Source: JABIAG01 sp964561995 (GTDB lineage Archaea > Nanobdellota > Nanobdellia > Woesearchaeales > JABIAG01). From it: a DNA stretch of 64,000 nucleotides. Position numbers and translations under genes: made by a program. Of the stretch, positions 43,283-52,430 are shown one piece after another. Location of the stretch: contig CAZLQZ010000003.1 in the NCBI GenBank assembly GCA_964561995.1, forward strand, positions 1 through 64,000. Reading direction: 5' to 3'. The stretch's first letter is position 1; the number at the start of each line of letters is the position of its first letter. The notes below the pieces were generated by a model. The model saw only the letters and a list, made by a program, of their open reading frames with translations. It was not told the DNA's origin and did no database searches.

Positions 43283-46228
43283 ATGAATGAGTTACAACTG
43301 TGTTTAACTAACAAATGTAATATAGGATGCAAATACTGCCATATTGATAAATCCAAAATAAAAAACATCAGTTTAAAAGTTGTTAAAAAAACAGTTAAAG
43401 AAGCTAAAAAGAACAACATTGAGTACATAAGATTAACTGGAGGAAGTATTTTTGAACATGAAAATTTAAATGAGATTATTAATTATATTAAAGAAAGCAA
43501 AATTAAAATTATTCTTAACATATCTTCAAAAGAATTACACAAATTATATCATTTTTATGATATTCTTTTAATTTCTTACTTAGGTGTTGAAGATTTAAAG
43601 AAATTAGAACAAAAAGAAGTAATGGGTTGCATCGTATTTCAAAAAAAATGGTTAAATCACATTAAAGAAGTAGTGAATTTTGTAGAAGATAATAATTTCG
43701 TAAGTTTCTTTTTTTTAAGAGATACAAATGAAAACAGTAAAGAATATTTTAACGATTATTGTGAGTTTATTGAAAGAATATGTAGATTGACAGATAAAAT
43801 TACTTTTGCTAATGCATTCCCATTATGTTACATTTCTTTTAACAATATAAAGTACTGTTCGGGAAGTAAGTTTGATAATGGAAACAAAAGAATGTACATT
43901 ACCCAAGAAGGGAACATTAAAGCGTCATCATATTCTAAAGTATTGGGAAATGTATTTGAAGATGATTTAAAAGAAATTTGGCAAGATAATAAAAAGAAAA
44001 TAAATGAAGACTTTGAAAAAATTGAATTGTGCAAAAATTGTAAAATTAAAGATATTTGCAAGGGCGGGATTCATAATGATTTAATAAAAGAAAATGTTTT
44101 TGAAAACAATTTTAAAACAAAATTACAAAAAAAGATAATAAAAGTTCTACCAGAAACAAATTATAATGCAGATTTAAGACAACTGTATTATGAAAACTCT
44201 GATTTTTTTATGAGGTATATTCCCTTTAATATTATGAAAAAAGGAATCACACCAGAAATAAATAATGAAAAACTATCACTATATGTTCATTTCCCATTTT
44301 GTAAAGGTTTTTGTAAATTTTGCAAAATTGAAAAGTTAGAAAAAAGTGAAGAATACATTCAAGACCTATTAAAAGATATTGAAAATAATAAAGAACTTAT
44401 TCAAAATAATAAAATTGAAGCAATATATTTTGGAGGCGGGACACCCCAATTAATGGGTTTAAATAATGCCAAAAAAATATTTGAAAAACTATTTTCATAC
44501 GTTAAAGAAGTTAAAGAAGTAAGTTTTGAAACATTTCCTGGTTATTATGATAACGAATTGTTTAAATATATTAAAAAATATGTAAATAGAATTAGCATAG
44601 GAGTTCAATGTTTTAATGATGAAATTCTTAAAAAAATGAATAGAAATTCTTCTAAAAGAGAAATCATTGATTTTATAAAAAAAATTAAACAACTAGGTTT
44701 TGAAACAATTAACTTTGATGTGATTTATGGACTATTTATCAACAACAAAGAAGAATTTGAAAAAGATTTTAGAGAAATTTTGGAATATAATCCTGATCAA
44801 ATTACCTTACAACCCTTACATTTCATTAAAGAAATAAAATATGAAGGAAATATTGAAAATGAGATTGAGCTAAATAAAACTGCAAGAAAAATATTAAAAG
44901 AAAAAGGTTTTAATCAAACAACAGGTGAAGATTTTTCTAAAGGAAAAAAATTTCTATATCAAAAAAATCTACTAAATGACAATAATATACTGGGGTTAGG
45001 AAATAAAACATTTAGCATAATTAACAACACCCACCTGTGGAAAGAAAATGGCATTAAAAGTTATAAATCCACCCGTTTTGACCAATTATATAGTCGGTTA
45101 TTTCTTAAATCAAGAACTTTAAACTTAAATATAGAGGAATTAAACAGCTATGAAATTAATTATAAGACAATGTTCTCAGACAGTTTAAAGTATTTATTAA
45201 AATTAGATTGGATAATAATTAAGGACAATATAATTACAATAACAAAAGAAGGAAAAGAGTATGTAGATTTAATATCAAACATATTATCATTAAGTAATTT
45301 GGACTATAAAAAATCAATAGATAAAATAAACAAAGTAAAAATAGTAGCCCCAGCAAGTAATTTGAAAGATGTAGAAGAATATGAAAAATTAAAAGTTGAT
45401 GAACTATATATAGGTTTAATTGATTCTGATGATAATAAATGGCATCAAATAAATAAAAGAAATGAAAATAATGCCAATTTTACAAACATTGAAGATATTA
45501 AAAAAATTAAAGAAATAAACAAATATTCAGAAGTTTCATTGACTTTAAATGCTTCTTTTTATAATAAAAAAGGAATTAAAAAAGTTAAAAAACAAATTGA
45601 AGAAACTAAAAATTATGTTGATAACTATATAATAGCAGACCCTTCAATAATCCCTTTAGTTAAAAAAACAGGAAAAGGAATTATTTTAAGTTGTATTTCT
45701 GCCACCATGAATTCGCAAGCAGTTAAGTTCTTTAAAGGATTGGGAGTTAAAAAAATAATTCTTCCAAGACATCTTAATATTAAAGAAATTAAAAAGATAA
45801 TAAGTGAAAACAAAGACATGGAATTTGAAGTTATGATTCTTAACCAATTTTGCAGAAATGTAGATGGTCTTTGTTCAAGATGCCACATTCCAAATGGAGA
45901 ATATGCATTATCTAATTGTTACATTCCTTACAAAAGCAAAGTAATTAAACTAAAAGAATGTAACGATGAAACTGTAAAAAAAGTCCATCAAAACATTGCA
46001 AATATATTAACTAAATTTAATCCAGAATGTGGAATTTGTTTTATTGAAGAATTTGAAAAATACGGAATTGATAGTTTGAAAATAGTCGGAAGAGATCACT
46101 TAACTGAAAAGAAAATAAAAGACGTTAAACTAATTAAAGAAATTTTGAAAGGTTTAACTAAAGAAGAATGTAAAGATAAATTTGAAGAAAACTTTGGATT
46201 TAAATGCAACAACAATTGTTATTATTGA
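43283..46228 (+). CDS. Radical SAM-radical SAM (HemN-like)-U32 fusion protein, 981 residues
   Basis: Three enzyme modules. (a) Residues 1-265: radical SAM with CNIGCKYC (Cys12, 16, 19) and a SPASM-like end (Cys192, then CKNCKIKDICKGG at 250-262). (b) Residues about 330-665: a HemN-like radical SAM with CKGFCKFC (Cys340, 344, 347), FGGGTPQL, SFETFPGYYDNELF, RISIGVQCFNDEILKKMNR and a winged C-terminal part. (c) Residues about 685-981: a U32 module like UbiU/collagenase-type proteins (IVAPASNL, LTLNASFY, IIADPSIIP, QFCRNVDGLCSRCHIP). Cys857, 864, 879 and 916/919 resemble UbiU's four iron-sulfur ligands. A UbiV-like gene follows. Likely an anaerobic modification enzyme, substrate unknown. Confidence 0.85.
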   Translation: MNELQLCLTNKCNIGCKYCHIDKSKIKNISLKVVKKTVKEAKKNNIEYIRLTGGSIFEHENLNEIINYIKESKIKIILNISSKELHKLYHFYDILLISYLGVEDLKKLEQKEVMGCIVFQKKWLNHIKEVVNFVEDNNFVSFFFLRDTNENSKEYFNDYCEFIERICRLTDKITFANAFPLCYISFNNIKYCSGSKFDNGNKRMYITQEGNIKASSYSKVLGNVFEDDLKEIWQDNKKKINEDFEKIELCKNCKIKDICKGGIHNDLIKENVFENNFKTKLQKKIIKVLPETNYNADLRQLYYENSDFFMRYIPFNIMKKGITPEINNEKLSLYVHFPFCKGFCKFCKIEKLEKSEEYIQDLLKDIENNKELIQNNKIEAIYFGGGTPQLMGLNNAKKIFEKLFSYVKEVKEVSFETFPGYYDNELFKYIKKYVNRISIGVQCFNDEILKKMNRNSSKREIIDFIKKIKQLGFETINFDVIYGLFINNKEEFEKDFREILEYNPDQITLQPLHFIKEIKYEGNIENEIELNKTARKILKEKGFNQTTGEDFSKGKKFLYQKNLLNDNNILGLGNKTFSIINNTHLWKENGIKSYKSTRFDQLYSRLFLKSRTLNLNIEELNSYEINYKTMFSDSLKYLLKLDWIIIKDNIITITKEGKEYVDLISNILSLSNLDYKKSIDKINKVKIVAPASNLKDVEEYEKLKVDELYIGLIDSDDNKWHQINKRNENNANFTNIEDIKKIKEINKYSEVSLTLNASFYNKKGIKKVKKQIEETKNYVDNYIIADPSIIPLVKKTGKGIILSCISATMNSQAVKFFKGLGVKKIILPRHLNIKEIKKIISENKDMEFEVMILNQFCRNVDGLCSRCHIPNGEYALSNCYIPYKSKVIKLKECNDETVKKVHQNIANILTKFNPECGICFIEEFEKYGIDSLKIVGRDHLTEKKIKDVKLIKEILKGLTKEECKDKFEENFGFKCNNNCYY

Positions 46229-46272
46229 AATAATAATTCAATAAAAACTAGAAGAAATAAAGAAAAACCAAT

Positions 46273-47058
46273 ATGAAATACGGAATAAAAATTAACAACA
46301 TCGAAGAAGATTTGAAAGGTCTAGACAAATATGATTTTGTTTATTTTGGAAGTGAATTCTGTGAAAGAAAAATCCCGAATTTTGAATTTTGTAAAAAAGT
46401 ATTTGAATTTTGTAATAAAAATAATAAAATACCCGTATTGTTGACTCCTTACTTAACTGACAAGGGAATTAATACATTGAAAGATTTAATTTCAAGACTG
46501 CATATATTAAAAAAAGATTTTGAAATAACAATCAACGATTTTGGAATGATATACTTACTAAAAGAATTTCCAGAAATCAAAATTAATTGTGGAAGATTGT
46601 TAATTAAAATGAAGAAAGGACCAGAAATTATGTCTGGTGCATTAAATCAAAGTCCTGAAATGTTTAAAGATTCAAGTTTATCTAATAATTTATTCATAGA
46701 TTTTATGAAAAATAACGGAATTAAAAGATTTGAAACAGATTTGCCACACCAAAGATTAAACTTACCCAATGAAAAAATTACTGCTTATTTGGGAAATATA
46801 GTGATTAGCACAACAAGAAGATGTAATTTTATAGATTGTGAAAAAGAAATGCAATACCAAATTAAAGATTGTGAAAAAGAATGTTTAAAATATTGTGTTG
46901 TTAAAAATACCGAATTTCATGATGAATTAATATATGTAATGGGTAATGCTGAATTTTTAAAAAGTGATAAGGATAAAAACAGTATTAACAACGATAATAT
47001 ACTTGAAGGAAAATTTGACCGAATTGTTGAATTTCAAAAAATCACTAAAGTTCTTTAA
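46273..47058 (+). CDS. U32-family protein, UbiV-like, 261 residues
   Basis: A short U32-type protein. YFGSEFCERK (Cys30) matches the UbiV-type N-terminal Cys loop. ITINDFGMIYLLKE matches the conserved Asn-Asp segment. CGRLLIKMKKGP follows, and near the C-terminus CNFIDC (184, 189) and DCEKECLKYC (200, 204, 208) supply candidate iron-sulfur ligands including a C-x3-C pair. In bacteria UbiU and UbiV form a heterodimer that hydroxylates a quinone precursor without oxygen. Here the UbiU-like partner is the C-terminal module of the preceding fusion protein, 44 bases upstream on the same strand. This supports a UbiUV-like pair. Confidence 0.75.
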   Translation: MKYGIKINNIEEDLKGLDKYDFVYFGSEFCERKIPNFEFCKKVFEFCNKNNKIPVLLTPYLTDKGINTLKDLISRLHILKKDFEITINDFGMIYLLKEFPEIKINCGRLLIKMKKGPEIMSGALNQSPEMFKDSSLSNNLFIDFMKNNGIKRFETDLPHQRLNLPNEKITAYLGNIVISTTRRCNFIDCEKEMQYQIKDCEKECLKYCVVKNTEFHDELIYVMGNAEFLKSDKDKNSINNDNILEGKFDRIVEFQKITKVL

Positions 47059-47121
47059 TTTTATTATTTGAATTAAAAACAAACAAAACATTTTTATACC
47101 TGTTTTATTAAAAAGATATAA

Positions 47122-47946
47122 ATGAAAAATTATCTTAAATATATCTTATTATTCTTAATATTAATTATTGTAGTAACTTATGGTGTTTATTTTTTTAGCG
47201 AAACTCCACAAAAAAAACATCAAGATGTTTATATTAGTTTAAGCGATAATATGTTTTTACAATTTGAACCTGAAGTTCAAGAAACTTATAACGAATACTT
47301 TTCTGAAATAATTTCCTTAAAAAATGCAGAATATGATAAAGAAATTAAAGAATCCATTGAAAAAGGAACAAAAGGAATCGAAACTTACAGAAACTATCAC
47401 ATTGTTGAAAAACGATTAGTAGTTAATCTCTATGAAGCAATGATTGATGAACTTAAAAATGAAGAAGTCGATAAAAATAAAATCGATTTACTTTTTCCAG
47501 CAATTGAGCGTCCAATAACTAAAAAAGGTTACATGGTTGGAGACCAACAACAATACCTTGCAGAAGTAAAACAATTAGTTAAAGAAATAGAAAATGGAGA
47601 TAAAAGTAAAATTCCTGAACTTCAAAAAAAATCAGAAGAAGTGATTGTAGTGTGTTTTGCTAAAGAACTTGCAGATTATGTGAAATTCAAAGAAAGAAAT
47701 GATGAGTATAGTATGTCAATTGCGCTTTTAGAAATGGTTCTTTATTTTGATGGTTTAGACCACAGATTTAATGAGCAAGATTCAAAATACATTATGGCAA
47801 CTAAAGATGCAGACAATCTACACACAATAAACACTACCAAGATTATTAACATTATGAAGGCTGAATTCCCTAAATTTGAAAATTATCTTGATGAAAAAAT
47901 AGAACAAACATTAACTGGCGAAGAACCAGAAGATGATGATAATTAA
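47122..47946 (+). CDS. Membrane-anchored hypothetical protein, 274 residues
   Basis: It begins MKNYLKYILLFLILIIVVTY, an N-terminal membrane anchor or signal. About 245 mostly helical, charged residues follow, with no Cys cluster (one CFAKEL) and an acidic end (EEPEDDDN). No family recognised. A TATA box (TTTTTATACC, 47091-47100) 22-31 bases upstream gives it an independent leaderless transcript. It lies between the UbiV-like gene and a large surface protein, so a role in either is possible. Confidence 0.65.
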   Translation: MKNYLKYILLFLILIIVVTYGVYFFSETPQKKHQDVYISLSDNMFLQFEPEVQETYNEYFSEIISLKNAEYDKEIKESIEKGTKGIETYRNYHIVEKRLVVNLYEAMIDELKNEEVDKNKIDLLFPAIERPITKKGYMVGDQQQYLAEVKQLVKEIENGDKSKIPELQKKSEEVIVVCFAKELADYVKFKERNDEYSMSIALLEMVLYFDGLDHRFNEQDSKYIMATKDADNLHTINTTKIINIMKAEFPKFENYLDEKIEQTLTGEEPEDDDN

Positions 47947-48014
47947 ATTTCTTTAAAATAAGGTTTTAGGAAAAAGAAAAGTTTATATATTCTGATATTG
48001 AGAGTTAAATCAGT

Positions 48015-51000
48015 ATGGCTTTAAATAAGAAATTGTTTTTGTTATTAATAGTTCTAATAGTATCTTCATTAAGTGTTAGCGCATATTATAGGGAACTGGG
48101 ACAAGGTTGCGTTGCAGGAGATTATTATGTTCCCTGTACTGGAGAATGTGAATGGCAATGTGATGGAAACGGTAACCTCGTTAAAATCTGTCAACAAGCA
48201 CACGGATGGTGTTTTAATGATGATGGCAACACATGTTATTCTTGTGATTATGTTAGTGACGCAAATGAAGTTTGTGGAACAATTAATTGTTCTAACTTAA
48301 ATTATAATGATGAAAGAAGTCAAATGTGTAGCTCGTTAGGAAATTTACTTGAAACACAGCACATATTTTCTTGTAACTCGGCTTTAAAAATGTGTAAAGA
48401 AGAACGAAGTGGAGACCCAGTTGAAGAATATTCAGGTGAATGTTGTCCAGCTCAAGGAATCATTAGTCAAGGATCTGGAACTATTTCCTCAGGACAATTT
48501 GATTCTTCATTTGATATGTATATTGATAAAAACCCATCAAATAATGACGAAATTAATGGTTTAACTAATGAATTTCATAATGTAATTAATGCAAATAGAT
48601 TAAAAGTATATTTTGAAGTTAGTTTTGATTCAACAGATAGTGATCAATATCCTTCTTCAGTTACATTAAGGGCTAGCGGTGACAAAACAACTAATGTGTT
48701 CCATCATTCTGCTGAATCATCAACAGGAACATTAAGTTTTCAAGGAATTTTGCCGAGTGGAACTAAAGAACTTAAAGTAATAAAAGATTGTCCAATTGAT
48801 GATGGTAATAAAAATTGTCCTCTTGTTTCTTTTTCAGTATCTGTAGAATGTACTGAATGTGAAGACAAAGCATGGGCTTTTGATTATGATGGAGATGGTT
48901 ATTATTCATTATTTACTGAAAATTCAAATGATTGTTTACCTCCTTATGAATCAAACAGTTGTGAAGGTTTATTTCCTCTTGGTACTTGTTCTGGACCGTG
49001 TGTGGCATGTGAAAGTTCGATTTTCTGGACTTCTGTAACTTCAGATGAATTTAACAACAAAATAGAAAAAGGATGTGAAGCTTCTGCAATTAGTCAAGAT
49101 TGTTTAGATGCAGATAATGATGTATTAGATAATCCCGAGACACTTTATTGCGAAGATAAAGATAACGATAAATATGGCAATCCAAATAAATGTGAATTAA
49201 GAAGTAGTTTAACATTAAGTGAAATCAACTCAAGAAGTATGAAAAAGATTTATGATTTAATTGATAAAAATGATTGCGATGATAACTCTGTAACAGGAGC
49301 TTCTAAAAACCCAAACTCAACTTATGTATTAGATAATGACAGAGATGAAAATTGGGGAAGTTCAACAAAAAGTTGTAATGATCCGGATGGAATTGCAAAC
49401 AAATGGCAATTGTATACTGATCAAGACTTTGATTGTGATGATGATGATGAATTTGTTTCATTTCCTAAATCTTGCAATTGTTATGATTATCAAGAAGGTT
49501 ATACTTTAAGTGATAATTATAATAATGATTATTTTTGTTACAACATTACTAAAGAATCTAGTACTCTTGCTATAGATGCAAACTCAGAATTTGAAATTAA
49601 AACAACACCTTCAAATTTGAAATGGGTTTTAGCAACAAAAAGAAAAGATCAAAATGGTGCACAAATAGATTTTGCATGTCCACTAAATACTTGTCCTTTA
49701 ACTTTAACAACAGAAAAGAAGTGTGTTGAAGTTGGAACCTTTTGGTCAGATGATGGAAGAGCAGAAATGGGTAACAATCTTTGTGAATTAAAAGATGAAA
49801 ATGCAGAGTGGAGCTCAAGAATTGCAAAAGCAAGCTCTTTTTTAATTGCAGTAGGTGAAGCATCCAAAGAAGATTTTGTGGTTCATTGTGATGATTTTGA
49901 TAACATTAAACATACTTATCAAGCATCCGAATTCCCAAAACCGGAAGATTTTGGTGTGGCAGATCTTGAAATTGAATGGCAAACATTAACTAATGAACCT
50001 GGCAACGTAGGAGAAGGATGTGTTTTAATAATTAATAAAGATTATACTAATGATATTTCTTCAGGAAATAAACCAGGAGAAGATTCTCAAATTGTTGCAA
50101 TAGCAGTACCATTTGTTCAAGATATTGCAGATAACTATCTAAGAATTGATTTTGATGACCCTCGTCCAGAAGGTAACTGGTTAGTTCAAGACAGTTTATA
50201 TGTTCATGAACCCTACAAATTGTTATTTATTTTAGAAGGACAAGGGGCAAACTCAGACTCATTAAAGGGCTGGTTTAATGAGATAATACAACCAAATAAT
50301 GCCTTTTTAAACATGATAAGATTTTTAAGAAGTCCATTAAAACACCTTCAAGAAATAATGAGTGAAGATCCAAGAATATCATTTTTTCAAGAAAACTCTT
50401 TTTTTAAATTTAACAAAATGTTTTTAGGAAAAGAATCAACAACCTATTTTTATTCAATATTAGAAAAACAATCTAATGATAATAATAAACTTACTGTGAA
50501 AATAACAAATCCAGAATATAATGAAGCAGAAAATGAAAAACTAAAAAAATTCATTTCAGATTCTTGTAATCCTGATAAAGGTTTTTTAAATAATCAAAAT
50601 TTTGATTATTGTGCAGGAGTTGATAGTATAGAGGGAAACTTTGAAAATACAAAAACTACAAACCTGGTTGGAGATGTTGTTGGTTTAACAATAGACGACC
50701 TCGATAATTCTGAAGGAAATTATTTATTTAATTATTTAAGCAGAAAAATTAGATTGCAAAATAATGACGAAGGAACTGCCAAGTTTTACACTTCTCAAAA
50801 AGAATGTACTGGTACAGACTTAAACACTTGTACTGAAAAGACTTGTTTTGAAGCAGTTGATTGTAGCGTAGGATTATGTATGTATGATGAAATAACTGTT
50901 TGTGATGATGGAACAGATGGTTGTTGTCCTTATGGTTGTAGCTTTGAAGATAACGATTTAGATTGTGAAGCAGTCAATGAAGTAATTGGTTTTAATGTGA

Positions 51001-52187
51001 GATATGATAATTCATGTAATGACGATGAAGTTACGCTTCTTAGTATGTCGGATTCAGTTAATGGTCATGCTTCCTTACCTAATTCACCACAACAATTTAG
51101 CAATAAGATTTGTTTAAAACCTGACAAAGGAACTTTTACTGTTAATTCCGGTACAAGTTGTGCGGGTACAGAAGTTATTTCACTATATCAAACATCAGAC
51201 AGCCACATCGGAATAAATGGACCACAAAAAATATGTCTTAGTCATTCACAATATTATGTTTCTTGTTTAGTTGGAACAATTGAAGAATGCAATAGTTACA
51301 ATATAATTACAAGTTTAACTGGTGAAACTAACGCTCACATTGGTGAAGAAAAATCATATGATACTAAAATATGTTGTAAATTGATAGAAGCACAACCAGC
51401 AAAAAGATGTTATTCAAACTCAGATTGTGATGATACCAAATATTGTAATGGTCAAGAAACTTGTAACTCACAAACAAAAACATGTAATCCAGTTACACCT
51501 GTTGATTGCTCAAATAATAACATAGATGAAATTGAAGAATGTGATTATAATCCTGACGGAATCAGCGCAACCATGGATTCTTTCCCTGCTTTCACTTCAC
51601 AATGTGATGAAAGTATTGATGCATGTACTTCGACTCCTATTGAAATAACAAGCACATGCGATACTTCTTGCGATGCTCAATGTGTTGCAAATGCTGATTG
51701 TGATGATGAAGATGATTCCACTACAGATATATGTGAAAATGATTGTGTTTGTTCAAACATGAATACAGTTCATTTAATAGATGGTTGGAACTCATTATCT
51801 TTTCCAAGTAATACTCAAATAACAGTAAATGAACTTGAAGAACAATGTCCAGAGGTTACAGGTTCAATATGGTATTTTGAATCCAGTTCATACAAAGAAG
51901 AAGAAGTGAAATTTAACCCTGAAAACGGCTATTGGATTTATTCAAAATCAGAATGTGACTTTAAAATGATTTTTGATTATGATTTCGAGGATGTTAGTTT
52001 AGAATCTGGTTGGAACTTTATTGGATCTGATTCTCAATTAGAAAGTCTTAATTCTATTTATAGACAAGAAATTGTTGGTCCAGGATGGGTTTACAATGGT
52101 GAAACATACGAAAGTACTGAAGATTTAATACCTGGAAAAGGAACTTGGGTAACAACAGCAGGTGGAAGTCCACCGTCGAGTCCTTAA
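48015..52187 (+). CDS. Large secreted Cys-rich surface protein, 1390 residues
   Basis: A signal peptide (KKLFLLLIVLIVSSLSVSA) precedes a Cys-rich start (GQGCVAGDYYVPCTGECEWQ). The body has Asp-rich calcium-type loops (DYDGDGYYSLF, DADNDVLDN, EDKDNDKYG), several CxxxC clusters, and near the C-terminus two related modules: LIDGWNSLSFPS...NGYWIYSKSECDF and LESGWNFIGS...PGKGTWVTTAGG. It ends in a Pro/Ser tail with no C-terminal membrane helix, so its attachment to the surface is unclear. A TATA box at 47981-47990 gives a leaderless start. It ends 9 bases from the convergent hxsA-like gene. It may be an S-layer-associated or adhesin protein and a possible client of the neighbouring modification genes. 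Confidence 0.75.
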   Translation: MALNKKLFLLLIVLIVSSLSVSAYYRELGQGCVAGDYYVPCTGECEWQCDGNGNLVKICQQAHGWCFNDDGNTCYSCDYVSDANEVCGTINCSNLNYNDERSQMCSSLGNLLETQHIFSCNSALKMCKEERSGDPVEEYSGECCPAQGIISQGSGTISSGQFDSSFDMYIDKNPSNNDEINGLTNEFHNVINANRLKVYFEVSFDSTDSDQYPSSVTLRASGDKTTNVFHHSAESSTGTLSFQGILPSGTKELKVIKDCPIDDGNKNCPLVSFSVSVECTECEDKAWAFDYDGDGYYSLFTENSNDCLPPYESNSCEGLFPLGTCSGPCVACESSIFWTSVTSDEFNNKIEKGCEASAISQDCLDADNDVLDNPETLYCEDKDNDKYGNPNKCELRSSLTLSEINSRSMKKIYDLIDKNDCDDNSVTGASKNPNSTYVLDNDRDENWGSSTKSCNDPDGIANKWQLYTDQDFDCDDDDEFVSFPKSCNCYDYQEGYTLSDNYNNDYFCYNITKESSTLAIDANSEFEIKTTPSNLKWVLATKRKDQNGAQIDFACPLNTCPLTLTTEKKCVEVGTFWSDDGRAEMGNNLCELKDENAEWSSRIAKASSFLIAVGEASKEDFVVHCDDFDNIKHTYQASEFPKPEDFGVADLEIEWQTLTNEPGNVGEGCVLIINKDYTNDISSGNKPGEDSQIVAIAVPFVQDIADNYLRIDFDDPRPEGNWLVQDSLYVHEPYKLLFILEGQGANSDSLKGWFNEIIQPNNAFLNMIRFLRSPLKHLQEIMSEDPRISFFQENSFFKFNKMFLGKESTTYFYSILEKQSNDNNKLTVKITNPEYNEAENEKLKKFISDSCNPDKGFLNNQNFDYCAGVDSIEGNFENTKTTNLVGDVVGLTIDDLDNSEGNYLFNYLSRKIRLQNNDEGTAKFYTSQKECTGTDLNTCTEKTCFEAVDCSVGLCMYDEITVCDDGTDGCCPYGCSFEDNDLDCEAVNEVIGFNVRYDNSCNDDEVTLLSMSDSVNGHASLPNSPQQFSNKICLKPDKGTFTVNSGTSCAGTEVISLYQTSDSHIGINGPQKICLSHSQYYVSCLVGTIEECNSYNIITSLTGETNAHIGEEKSYDTKICCKLIEAQPAKRCYSNSDCDDTKYCNGQETCNSQTKTCNPVTPVDCSNNNIDEIEECDYNPDGISATMDSFPAFTSQCDESIDACTSTPIEITSTCDTSCDAQCVANADCDDEDDSTTDICENDCVCSNMNTVHLIDGWNSLSFPSNTQITVNELEEQCPEVTGSIWYFESSSYKEEEVKFNPENGYWIYSKSECDFKMIFDYDFEDVSLESGWNFIGSDSQLESLNSIYRQEIVGPGWVYNGETYESTEDLIPGKGTWVTTAGGSPPSSP

Positions 52188-52196
52188 TTAAATTTC

Positions 52197-52400
52197 TTAA
52201 TAAGAACTATGATTTGCATGTCTAATAAAATTTTCTTCATAATTAGCAGTCCAATCACTAGTTTCAACAGCAGAAACACTTGTTGCAAATAAAGTAGTAG
52301 CAGCAATTAAACTTAAAGAAACTACGGCCTTTTTACTTATTTTTCCTTCTTCGTTTGAAAGAAACATACCGACCTTCTTTTTAATCTTAGGCAAATTCAT
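52197..52400 (-). CDS. hxsA: HxsA-like small exported peptide precursor, 67 residues
   Basis: It starts MNLPKIKKKVGMFLSNEEGK and onward. A basic region with FLSNEEGKISKKAVVSLSLI resembles the leader of Hxs-type precursors, followed by a signal-like helix ending in SVSA and a short mature part of about 23 residues ending HANHSSY, with His-x-x-His-Ser-Ser. HxsA proteins normally carry several His-Xaa-Ser repeats, whereas this one has essentially one or two. The ATG at 52400 is favoured by a TATA box at 52421-52430, which overlaps the hxsB stop codon. Position directly after hxsB supports a precursor role. Confidence 0.6.
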   Translation of the reverse strand: MNLPKIKKKVGMFLSNEEGKISKKAVVSLSLIAATTLFATSVSAVETSDWTANYEENFIRHANHSSY

Positions 52401-52420
52401 AATAGTTAAAATAATAATAT

Positions 52421-52430
52421 TATATTTAAA
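52421..52430 (-). promoter_or_regulatory. TATA box of the HxsA-like peptide gene
   Basis: TTTAAATATA on the minus strand, 21-30 bases ahead of the peptide start and overlapping the last bases of hxsB. The precursor probably has its own stronger transcript. Confidence 0.55.

Noticed and set aside
43283..46228. Frameshifted or mis-assembled fusion of separate genes
   Set aside because: The frame is open throughout, with plausible linkers between modules and uniform base composition. The UbiV-like partner directly follows, as expected for an intact unit.
47122..47946. Annotating the 274-residue protein as a further HxsD or U32 component
   Set aside because: It has an N-terminal anchor and none of the relevant motifs. 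It also has its own promoter.
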